Shown piece after piece: positions 1-7,091 of a stretch of 7,091 bases of DNA; the stretch's first letter is position 1; every line of letters begins with the position of its first letter. Source of the stretch: Candidatus Woesearchaeota archaeon. Lineage in GTDB: Archaea > Nanobdellota > Nanobdellia > Woesearchaeales > UBA12501. The notes beneath the pieces are model-generated. The model was not told where the DNA came from, searched no databases, and was given only the letters and a program-made list of their open reading frames with translations. The translations under genes and the position numbers were made by a program. The stretch is taken from NCBI GenBank assembly GCA_016203375.1, contig JACQMX010000012.1, positions 1 to 7,091 of the forward strand, written 5' to 3'.

Positions 1-21
1 AAATTACTACTCTCCAATAGC

Positions 22-37
22 ATAAAAGTATTAGATA
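22..37 (+). promoter_or_regulatory. Likely archaeal BRE/TATA element of the surface-protein gene
   Basis: An A-rich stretch (ATAAAAG, 22-28) precedes TATTAGATA (29-37). The TATA-like element starts 30 nt before the ATG at 59, the same spacing seen at taw3 and lysS in this window. It shares the 8-mer AAAGTATT with the box upstream of gyrB. This predicts transcription starting at or within a few nt of the ATG. A G-run (45-49) lies 9 nt before the ATG and could act as a weak Shine-Dalgarno site if a longer leader exists. The box is not a perfect TATA consensus. Confidence 0.45.
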
Positions 38-58
38 ATGTTTTGGGGGTATACCACT

Positions 59-1837
59 ATGAAACGGCTTGCAATTTTGAGCCCAATAAGTCTCTTACTA
101 TTAGTCATTTTTGCTACTGTTGTGAGCGCGAATCCGACCATTTCGTCTATTCCGGCGCAAACAGTGAGTGAAGGAAGTTCATTTTCTGTTACGCCAACAT
201 CGACGCCAGCAGATAGTGGTGCGCTCCAGTTTAATGGTTCCATTTCACCATCAACGACATTTGGAGGCACACTCGTTATCGATACAACAACTGGTCTCAT
301 TTCTGGTACGCCTACCTATAGTGATGCAGGTGTTTATACGGTTACTATAACTGCGAGAGATGCAAATTCCTCAAGCTTCACAAGCTTTACGCTTACTGTT
401 ACCGATACTCCAGCGCCACCAGCGCAACTCGTTATCACTGCGTTGAGTTTTGGTAGCGAGGATCAACGCAAGAGCAATCCTGACGCTGATGATGATGAGG
501 ATCAAGACACCTTTGTCACGGATACCTTCACCGTCCAGAACACAGGCGGTACAACTGCCACTGGCATTACCCTTATGCCCTCCTTTGGCGTTGGCGATAG
601 TTCAGATTATGAACTCAATTTCACCAATGCGCCAACAAGCTTGGCTCCTGGGGAAACGCGAACCGTTACTGCGCATATACGAGTGCCTGAATTTGTTGAC
701 GCGGTTAATGCTGACCTTGAAGAAGAGTCAGTGACCGTTGGTCAGCTTGTGGCGACAAGCAACAGCGGTACAGTTTCCTCAAACACCGTCGATATGGACA
801 TGCAAGTGGAAAATAAACTTCGCATTAAGGATATTGAAGTATGCCATGATGATGACTGTGAAAATGCCGATGATGGTGATACAGTTGATGATGTCAAGCC
901 TGGCGATCACATTCGAGTAACGGTTGAAGTCGAGAATGAATATTCCGATTCCGATGCTGAAGATGTTGATATCGAAGACGTCGAAGTCGAAGTAGACACC
1001 AATGATGATGACGATCTCGATCTTGACAGCGAGACCGAAGATGTTGGCGATTTAAGCGCAAACGACGAGGACTCAATCACCATTGAATTTGATGTCGAAG
1101 ATGATGCTGATGATGGCACCGTTGAATTTGTCATCCAAGTCCAAGGTGACGATGAATATGGTTCTCGCCATGGTGATTTTGCCCGCGTGCGCCTTGATAT
1201 CAATAGAGAACGTCATGAAATCGCGGTCAAAAACCTTGCCCTTAATCCAGAGACGCTTTCCTGCGCACGAGTAGGCCAGAGCAACAATCTTAATGTGCGT
1301 CTCACTGCGGAAAACATAGGAAGAGATGATGAAGAGGATGTTTCCGTAGAGGTTAAACTCACCGATCTTGACATTGGCCAGATCACGCGCGAGTTAAGCA
1401 TTGATGAGGATGATGAGGAAACACTCACCTTCAACTTAAACATTCCAGCAAATGTGCGACCAGGTTCCTATGAACTTGAGGCCACAACCTACATCAATCG
1501 CGATGAGGTTAGTGATCGGGATAATGCCGTTTTCACGGTTCCTGATTGCGATCAGCAAGTCACGGCAATGCGCCAAAGCGAGCAAGAAGAGGATGAAGAA
1601 GAGGAAACTCCAAGAACAACTCGCAGCATGTCTGATGATATTGTTGTTCAAACAACGCCTACAACGCCAACGACACCATTGCCACCAGTGACAACGACCG
1701 CGCGAAGCGGTGTCGAACGCAGTTCCTTTAGCGGCAATGCCTATGTTATGGCGCTATTGCTCGTTATTGTGGTCTTAGTGCTTGTTGGTGTTGGCTTAAT
1801 CGTTGCCATCGCAAAGCGTGGTAACGGAAAACACTAA
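59..1837 (+). CDS. Secreted, membrane-anchored acidic S-layer-like protein with Ig-like and CARDB-like domains
   Basis: This 592-residue protein probably sits on the outer face of the cell membrane. Residues 1-24 form a signal peptide: Lys-Arg at the start, a hydrophobic core, and cleavage after VVSA. Residues about 25-118 resemble the He_PIG-type Ig-like domain, with the hallmark GLISGTPTYSDAGVYTVTI. Three beta-rich segments follow (about 124-251, 253-383 and 386-497) with the alternating pattern of CARDB/COG1361 S-layer-like domains, including NTGG and ENIGRDD turns. Four cysteines (262, 267, 402, 497) could form two disulfides. A Glu-rich patch (about 508-516) and a Thr/Pro-rich stalk (about 532-550) lead to one membrane helix (about 562-585) and a short basic tail, KRGNGKH. 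The middle domain is extremely acidic. An in-frame ATG at 38 would add seven residues, but the start at 59 gives a cleaner signal peptide and fits the TATA spacing. The architecture resembles 'putative S-layer protein' entries of DPANN archaea. Whether it forms a lattice is unknown; an adhesin or receptor is also possible. Confidence 0.8.
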   Translation: MKRLAILSPISLLLLVIFATVVSANPTISSIPAQTVSEGSSFSVTPTSTPADSGALQFNGSISPSTTFGGTLVIDTTTGLISGTPTYSDAGVYTVTITARDANSSSFTSFTLTVTDTPAPPAQLVITALSFGSEDQRKSNPDADDDEDQDTFVTDTFTVQNTGGTTATGITLMPSFGVGDSSDYELNFTNAPTSLAPGETRTVTAHIRVPEFVDAVNADLEEESVTVGQLVATSNSGTVSSNTVDMDMQVENKLRIKDIEVCHDDDCENADDGDTVDDVKPGDHIRVTVEVENEYSDSDAEDVDIEDVEVEVDTNDDDDLDLDSETEDVGDLSANDEDSITIEFDVEDDADDGTVEFVIQVQGDDEYGSRHGDFARVRLDINRERHEIAVKNLALNPETLSCARVGQSNNLNVRLTAENIGRDDEEDVSVEVKLTDLDIGQITRELSIDEDDEETLTFNLNIPANVRPGSYELEATTYINRDEVSDRDNAVFTVPDCDQQVTAMRQSEQEEDEEEETPRTTRSMSDDIVVQTTPTTPTTPLPPVTTTARSGVERSSFSGNAYVMALLLVIVVLVLVGVGLIVAIAKRGNGKH

Positions 1838-1843
1838 GAGAAT

Positions 1844-2416
1844 CTACTCCAAGGCTACGCAGGCCTTGGTAAATTTTTCTATTTTTTTTCTTGTTTCTTT
1901 TAGTTTCTTATTCGCCTCTTGAAGAAGATAATCAAGATAATCTTCAGGTACAAGCAGCTTGCCTTCTCGAGCAACAGGAAGGTCAAGCCGCTGCGTGTCG
2001 ATAAGCTCCACCATAATCTTTTTGCGCAGCGAAATAATGCCGGATCGTTTTAACCCTGCATCTCGAGCAAGGTCCAGCAAGCATTCTGCGGCCTCTAGAC
2101 TCTCACAGCAAACGTGCAGGATCATTCCCTCCATATGGAAGAAGATCTCCTCTTGAGGGGGATTTTTGACGGCTTTAAGGAGTTCCTGAAGAGAGACCTG
2201 GTCATGGCGAACAAAGAAATGGTGTGTTGGTCGTCGCCTGCCAGTTTTGCCCTCTTCCTTAAGGAGAAGAATGCGACCTGCGCAGGATGAGGTAGTATAG
2301 TATGATTTCTTCGAGTTCAGTAAAGAGACCAAAGGGCGTATGGCTTCATCCACTTCCCCGGCGTTTGACTTGTCCGGCTTGGAAAGGAAGGTTTTTTTGG
2401 CGTTAAGGAAAGTCAT
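1844..2416 (-). CDS. taw3: tRNA wybutosine-synthesizing protein 3 (Taw3/TYW3 family)
   Basis: Taw3/TYW3 proteins are SAM-dependent N-methyltransferases in the wyosine pathway, which modifies the guanosine at position 37 of tRNA-Phe and helps hold the reading frame. The 190-residue length is normal for archaeal members. Family features seen here are VDEAIRPLVSLLN (22-34), the conserved YYTTSSCAGRI block (39-49), the segment MILHVCCESLEAAECLLDLA (98-117) followed by GLKRSGI (121-127), and a C-terminal EANKKL helix (167-172). The start at 2416 is supported by a TATA box beginning 30 nt upstream. The gene converges on the surface-protein gene with a 6-nt gap, so their 3' signals overlap. It lies 56 nt downstream of the nucleotidyltransferase gene but has its own promoter. 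The earlier pathway enzymes (Taw1, Taw2, Trm5) are not in this window, so the exact substrate cannot be told from context. Family assignment is from recognised motifs, not a search. Confidence 0.88.
   Translation of the reverse strand: MTFLNAKKTFLSKPDKSNAGEVDEAIRPLVSLLNSKKSYYTTSSCAGRILLLKEEGKTGRRRPTHHFFVRHDQVSLQELLKAVKNPPQEEIFFHMEGMILHVCCESLEAAECLLDLARDAGLKRSGIISLRKKIMVELIDTQRLDLPVAREGKLLVPEDYLDYLLQEANKKLKETRKKIEKFTKACVALE
1849..1889 (+). terminator. Hairpin plus T-tract terminator of the surface-protein gene
   Basis: CCAAGGC (1849-1855) and GCCTTGG (1863-1869) form a perfect 7-bp stem with a 7-nt loop. It starts 11 nt after the stop codon and is followed by a T-rich run (T5 at 1874-1878, T8 at 1882-1889). 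This is the classic intrinsic terminator shape; in archaea the T-tract alone is often enough. The whole element lies inside the 3' coding end of taw3 on the other strand, where the T-run encodes lysine codons. Confidence 0.65.
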
Positions 2417-2438
2417 AGCCTAAAGAAGAAGGAGAGGG

Positions 2439-2452
2439 ATTTTAAAGATTAT
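2439..2452 (-). promoter_or_regulatory. TATA box and upstream element of taw3
   Basis: Read on the minus strand, CATAATC is followed by TTTAAAAT (2446 down to 2439), which begins 30 nt before the ATG at 2416. The 10-mer AATCTTTAAA is shared exactly with the lysS promoter. The spacing predicts a leaderless transcript. The 22 nt between box and ATG are mostly pyrimidine, with no Shine-Dalgarno-like sequence. Confidence 0.65.
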
Positions 2453-2472
2453 GGAAAACTACGGCTTCGGCG

Positions 2473-3276
2473 CTATGCCCTCTTCTCAATAAACGTTTTC
2501 ATTCTATCCACAAACTCATGGGCATCTTTCAGATATCGATCATATTGCGTACCTGTAATCTCTTTGATATCTCGATGCGTGATTCCTTTCATGAGCCTGT
2601 AGAAATCATGCATCATCTTTGGATATTTTGGCTCAAGCAGTTTTCGCTTTACCAGCCTATCCTCCAGGAGATTCGCGACATGCTCTGGCGAAGTAGGAAT
2701 CTCCCCAATCTTCATCAGCGCGGCGTGTGAGGCGTCTATCACTGCCCAATACAAGTCAAGGGTTGCCTGAATAACATGCCACTTTGAGTTCTGAATGGTA
2801 GCGGGAGCACGGACAAAATAACTCCATGTTGATTCGGCAGTTGGCCGGATACGGCCTTGCATGAGGAGCATCTGCAATGGATCAAAGAAGCCAGTATCAA
2901 TAAGCGCAACACCATCGCGAAGGATGTTTACCGCAACAGGATCGGCTGACTTCACGAACTCCCAGAATGAGGTGAACTTCAGGGTGGTCACGTGCAGTCT
3001 TGGAGAAATGTCCGCGATCATCTTTTCGACGAGAATGCGGTACGTCTGTACAATCTCTGGTCGCAAGGTTATTGAAAGGTCGTCAACGATGATAAGAATA
3101 TCAATATCTCCCACTACCTTTTCTTTTCTTGTGGCGCTGCCAAAGAGAATAATCGCCTTGACAAAAGAACCGAATTCCTTATATGCCTTTTCAGCAAACT
3201 TATAAGCGATATCGAAGTGTTCCTGAGTGTATTTGTCAATATTAATGCGTGGACGCTGTTCGACCTGGAACTCCAT
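2473..3276 (-). CDS. Nucleotidyltransferase fused to a HEPN-like domain
   Basis: This 267-residue protein has an N-terminal polymerase-beta-type nucleotidyltransferase domain. Residues 41-66 carry the signature GS (46-47) then DxD (D57, D59) within GDIDILIIVDD, which normally binds the metal and NTP. The strand where many relatives carry a third acidic residue, around LHVTTLKF (94-101), has none, so activity is uncertain. The C-terminal half (about 160-265) is helical and HEPN-like, with RLMKGITH (227-234) matching the Rx4-6H motif of HEPN RNases. Separate MNT and HEPN proteins often form antitoxin/toxin pairs; here both are in one chain. I recall similar single-chain proteins, sharing blocks such as NILRDG, GRIRPT, YWAVIDASHAALM and PTSPEHV, as conserved proteins of DPANN and related archaea, which suggests a housekeeping role rather than a mobile toxin system. 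The substrate is unknown. The gene diverges from lysS across 116 bp. A GGGG Shine-Dalgarno-like run 6 nt before the ATG supports the start. Confidence 0.75.
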   Translation of the reverse strand: MEFQVEQRPRINIDKYTQEHFDIAYKFAEKAYKEFGSFVKAIILFGSATRKEKVVGDIDILIIVDDLSITLRPEIVQTYRILVEKMIADISPRLHVTTLKFTSFWEFVKSADPVAVNILRDGVALIDTGFFDPLQMLLMQGRIRPTAESTWSYFVRAPATIQNSKWHVIQATLDLYWAVIDASHAALMKIGEIPTSPEHVANLLEDRLVKRKLLEPKYPKMMHDFYRLMKGITHRDIKEITGTQYDRYLKDAHEFVDRMKTFIEKRA

Positions 3277-3320
3277 GATAAACCCCTTTTTAACCTAAAA
3301 TGGCATACGCCATATATTAA
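3277..3320 (-). promoter_or_regulatory. Promoter and Shine-Dalgarno-like leader of the nucleotidyltransferase gene
   Basis: On the minus strand TTAATATA begins at 3320, 44 nt before the ATG, predicting a start of transcription near 3290 and a leader of about 14 nt. That leader would contain AAGGGGTT, with GGGG at 3286-3283, 6 nt from the ATG. No TATA-like sequence sits at the leaderless spacing used by the neighbouring genes. This is therefore the one gene here that looks leadered with a ribosome-binding site. Confidence 0.4.
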
Positions 3321-3331
3321 GCTTTGTTACT

Positions 3332-3341
3332 ACAATATTGT
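3332..3341. promoter_or_regulatory. 10-bp perfect palindrome between divergent promoters
   Basis: ACAATATTGT is its own reverse complement. It lies between the TATA-like element of the leftward nucleotidyltransferase gene (3312-3320) and that of lysS (3363-3370). That is a position from which a dimeric regulator could affect both genes. The symmetry does not extend cleanly outward. It could be chance in AT-rich intergenic DNA. Confidence 0.25.
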
Positions 3342-3352
3342 GAACGCTTCAG

Positions 3353-3370
3353 TGGCTAAATCTTTAAATA
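3353..3370 (+). promoter_or_regulatory. BRE/TATA promoter of lysS
   Basis: TTTAAATA (3363-3370), preceded by the A-rich TAAATC, begins exactly 30 nt before the ATG at 3393. This is the spacing expected for a leaderless archaeal transcript. It shares AATCTTTAAA with the taw3 promoter. A GAAGG at 3384-3388 resembles a Shine-Dalgarno site but would lie at or before the predicted transcription start. Confidence 0.7.
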
Positions 3371-3392
3371 TCGGCGTCTTATTGAAGGATAC

Positions 3393-5069
3393 ATGCCTCC
3401 AAAGACACCGACAAGGAAAATGAAAGAAAATCAGGAAAAACCATTGCCAAAAAAGAAGAAACCTGCTGAAAAAAAAGAGAAGAAAGAGCTCTCTCTCGAA
3501 AATATCCACTGGGCGGATCATGTAGCGCAAAAGGTCATCGCGGTTAAAGGGGACAAGAAAAAATACACCATAGCTTCTGGCATCACGCCCTCTGGCACCG
3601 TGCACATAGGCAATTTCCGAGAAATTATCACCACAGAGCTTGTTGGCAGAGCATTACGACGCTTGGGCAAAGAAGTTCGTTTTATCTATTCTTGGGATGA
3701 CTACGACGTTTTCCGAAAAGTGCCAAAGAACATGCCGAAGCAGGAGATGCTGCAAGAATATTTGCGAAAGCCTATTGTGGATACGCCAGATCCATTTGGT
3801 TGCCATGAGTCATATGCGCGGCATCATCAAATTGAAATTGAGGAAACTATCCCACGCGTTGGCATTACAACTGAATTTATTTATCAAAATAAAATGTATC
3901 GCGCATGCAGGTATGCCGAAGAGATGAAACATGCCTTGCAGCAGAAGGAAAAAATACGCCAAATTCTGAACAAGGTCAAGGCAGATGGCACGGAGTTGCC
4001 AGAGACATGGTTACCAATATCGATCTTTTGCGAAAAGTGCGGCAGAGATACAACAAAGGCAGAAGTGTATGATGGAATGTACGGTGTTACTTACTCTTGC
4101 ATCTGCGGCCATAAGGATACATTTGATCTCCGCAAGAAAGGCATTTCAAAACTTCTTTGGCGAATAGACTGGCCAATGCGATGGAATTATGAAAAGGTTG
4201 ATTTTGAGCCTGGTGGAAAAGATCACTCGTCTCCTGGGGGATCGTATGACACGGGCAAAGAGATCGTCAAGCTTTGGAAATGGGAAGCTCCAGTGTATCA
4301 TATGTATGATTTTGTCATCGTCAAGGGCACCGGTGGCAAGATCTCTTCCTCAGCGGGCAATGTGGTAACGCTCAAAGACGTGCTTGAGGTGTATGAGCCG
4401 GAGATGGTACGATGGCTTTTCGCTGGCACACGACCAAATACCGAATTCGCCATCTCCTTTGACCTTGATGTAATCAAGATTTATGAGGATTTTGATAAAT
4501 GCGAACGCATGTATTATGGCGAGCAGGCTGCAGGCAATGAAAAAGAGCTTGCCAATCAGAAACGGATCTATGAGCTTTCTTGTGTTGGTGAACCATCAAA
4601 GAAAAAACCATTTCAGCCGAGCTTTAGGCATTTGACGAATGTACTTATGTGCAACAATCTTAACATAAACAAAGCAATCAAATATTATGAGGATCAACTA
4701 AATGATCCTGTCGACAAGCAACGCCTCCATCGCCGTGCCATTTGCGCGATTAACTGGATTAAGAAGTATGCTCCTGAAGATTTTAAGTATGAGCTTCAGG
4801 AGCATGTCAGTCCAGAGGTCAAGGCACGATTGAGTGAAAATCAAAAGAAAGCATTGCGCGATGTATCGCGTGTATTGCAAGAACGCACCTGGAATGATGA
4901 GGACTTGCACGCTGAATTCTATATTATCATGAAAAACTATAATTTGGATACGCCACAATTTTTTAACGCCGCATATAATGTCCTAATCAACAAAAACCGC
5001 GGACCAAAGCTGGCAGCGTTTTTGTTGGAGATTAAGGATCACGCGGTGAGCATGTTTAAGGAGTTGTAA
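3393..5069 (+). CDS. lysS: Class I lysyl-tRNA synthetase
   Basis: The enzyme activates lysine with ATP and charges tRNA-Lys in the cytoplasm. This is the class I (Rossmann-fold) form found in most archaea and some bacteria, not the class II form of most bacteria and eukaryotes. The class I signatures are visible: HIGN (71-74, the HIGH motif) in GITPSGTVHIGNFRE, and KISSS (316-320, the KMSKS motif) in GTGGKISSSAGNVVTL. The conserved GGKDHSSPGGSYDTG (274-288) is family-typical. C213 and C216 (CEKC) with C236 and C238 (CIC) probably bind zinc. The 558-residue protein matches usual lengths, plus an N-terminal extension of about 37 residues with 12 lysines in the first 31; family members normally begin close to the HWADHVA segment (39-45). 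The TATA position at -30 supports the start at 3393, and there is no later Met close to the core apart from M10. The C-terminal half is helical, as expected for an anticodon-binding region. Confidence 0.95.
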   Translation: MPPKTPTRKMKENQEKPLPKKKKPAEKKEKKELSLENIHWADHVAQKVIAVKGDKKKYTIASGITPSGTVHIGNFREIITTELVGRALRRLGKEVRFIYSWDDYDVFRKVPKNMPKQEMLQEYLRKPIVDTPDPFGCHESYARHHQIEIEETIPRVGITTEFIYQNKMYRACRYAEEMKHALQQKEKIRQILNKVKADGTELPETWLPISIFCEKCGRDTTKAEVYDGMYGVTYSCICGHKDTFDLRKKGISKLLWRIDWPMRWNYEKVDFEPGGKDHSSPGGSYDTGKEIVKLWKWEAPVYHMYDFVIVKGTGGKISSSAGNVVTLKDVLEVYEPEMVRWLFAGTRPNTEFAISFDLDVIKIYEDFDKCERMYYGEQAAGNEKELANQKRIYELSCVGEPSKKKPFQPSFRHLTNVLMCNNLNINKAIKYYEDQLNDPVDKQRLHRRAICAINWIKKYAPEDFKYELQEHVSPEVKARLSENQKKALRDVSRVLQERTWNDEDLHAEFYIIMKNYNLDTPQFFNAAYNVLINKNRGPKLAAFLLEIKDHAVSMFKEL

Positions 5070-5110
5070 CTCAAGAATTGAAGAATCGTTTAAACCCTCA
5101 TTTTCTAGCC

Positions 5111-5125
5111 TTATACGCCGTATAA
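5111..5125. promoter_or_regulatory. Perfect inverted repeat TTATAC-GCC-GTATAA upstream of gyrB
   Basis: Two 6-bp arms surround a 3-bp GC-rich spacer. It is centred about 34 bp upstream of the TATA box at 5147-5156, a typical place for an archaeal activator or repressor site. A related copy with one mismatch (TTATAC-CGC-GTTTAA) lies at 5211-5225. The stem is too AT-rich to be a convincing terminator for lysS. Confidence 0.4.
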
Positions 5126-5140
5126 ACACATTTCAAAACC

Positions 5141-5156
5141 GTAAAGTATTTAAATA
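5141..5156 (+). promoter_or_regulatory. TATA promoter upstream of gyrB
   Basis: GTAAAG followed by the self-complementary TATTTAAATA (5147-5156) is the best TATA-like element between lysS and gyrB, and it includes the same TTTAAATA as the lysS promoter. By the spacing seen at lysS and taw3, transcription would begin near 5177-5181. That leaves an 84-88 nt leader before the gyrB ATG, with a short ORF at its very 5' end. Competing boxes nearer to gyrB are TTTATA (5210-5215) and TATAATA (5232-5238). Confidence 0.5.
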
Positions 5157-5180
5157 AAACACCCTTTGAATAGAATAGTG

Positions 5181-5225
5181 ATGGTGTTCTCAAGAGGTGA
5201 ATATCGCACTTTATACCGCGTTTAA
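5181..5225 (+). CDS. Possible leaderless 14-codon upstream ORF of gyrB
   Basis: ATG at 5181 opens MVFSRGEYRTLYRV, ending at TAA 5223-5225; a GTG at 5178 is also in frame. The start sits 32 nt (GTG: 29 nt) after the start of the TTTAAATA box, which fits leaderless initiation. It is in the gyrB frame but separated by its own stop and two further in-frame TGA codons, so it cannot be a gyrB extension. A strong SD-like GAGGTGA lies inside it (5194-5200). Nothing shows that it is translated; an ORF this short can arise by chance. Confidence 0.25.
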   Translation: MVFSRGEYRTLYRV

Positions 5226-5229
5226 TTAG

Positions 5230-7091
<1,862 letters not shown>

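Noticed and set aside
38..58. In-frame upstream ATG adding seven residues to the surface protein
   Set aside because: It would put FWGYTT before the MKR of a normal signal peptide and has no TATA-like box at matching spacing. The start at 59 fits both criteria.
481..520. GAT-rich runs as a simple-sequence repeat or calcium-binding EF-hand/TSP3 repeat
   Set aside because: The run is short and interrupted, and the Asp spacing does not fit a clean EF-hand or thrombospondin type 3 pattern, so I mention only general acidity.
907..1203. Open frame of 98 codons on the minus strand inside the surface-protein gene
   Set aside because: Its Ser/Thr-rich translation is what GAT/GAA-rich coding DNA gives when read backward. 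There is no promoter, ribosome site or recognisable domain.
2461..2472. GC-rich CGGCTTCGGCG between the nucleotidyltransferase stop and the taw3 promoter as a terminator hairpin
   Set aside because: It is a direct repeat (CGGC-TT-CGGC), not an inverted one; only two base pairs could form around TTCG. The following T-run on the minus strand is only four bases, so no convincing terminator is seen.
2473..3276. Mobile toxin-antitoxin module
   Set aside because: Both domains are in one gene with no partner gene, flanking repeats or integrase. The sequence resembles conserved single-chain archaeal proteins rather than a mobile module.
5070..5110. Terminator of lysS
   Set aside because: Only a short T-rich stretch (near 5100) and a 4-bp inverted repeat (TCAA-GAA-TTGA) are present. 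A T-tract terminator is possible in archaea, but the signal is too weak to call.

Overview
The window looks like a piece of archaeal chromosome, most likely from a DPANN-type lineage of the Woesearchaeota/Pacearchaeota kind. Four things point that way. It carries a class I lysyl-tRNA synthetase and a Taw3-type wybutosine enzyme. Several genes have TATA-like boxes starting about 30 nt before the start codon, which is the spacing of leaderless archaeal transcripts. It has a surface protein of the 'putative S-layer' type common in DPANN genomes. It also has a bacterial-type DNA gyrase B, which many euryarchaea and DPANN archaea possess. The lineage is an inference; there is no rRNA or marker set here to prove it.

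Layout: (1) 59-1837 (+) encodes a secreted, very acidic, membrane-anchored surface protein with a signal peptide, one Ig-like domain, about three beta-sandwich (CARDB/S-layer-like) domains, a Thr/Pro stalk and a C-terminal membrane helix. (2) A hairpin plus T-tract ends it, and this signal lies inside the 3' coding end of the convergent gene taw3 (1844-2416, -). (3) 2473-3276 (-) encodes a nucleotidyltransferase fused to a HEPN-like helical domain. (4) A 116-bp divergent promoter region separates it from lysS (3393-5069, +), whose product has a lysine-rich N-terminal extension. (5) A 195-bp intergenic region with repeated TTATAC/GTATAA elements, a 15-bp tandem repeat and a possible leaderless 14-codon upstream ORF leads into gyrB (5265 to the window end, +), which is cut off an estimated 25-30 codons before its stop.

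The genes do not form one pathway. taw3 and lysS belong to tRNA modification and charging, gyrB to DNA topology, the first gene to the cell envelope, and the nucleotidyltransferase-HEPN protein has no known role. The most interesting material is regulatory: a uniform leaderless promoter geometry at three genes plus the gyrB upstream ORF, one gene that instead has a leader and a Shine-Dalgarno-like site, and an unusually structured gyrB upstream region. I found no mobile element, CRISPR array or RNA gene. No stretch longer than 300 bases lacks a gene.
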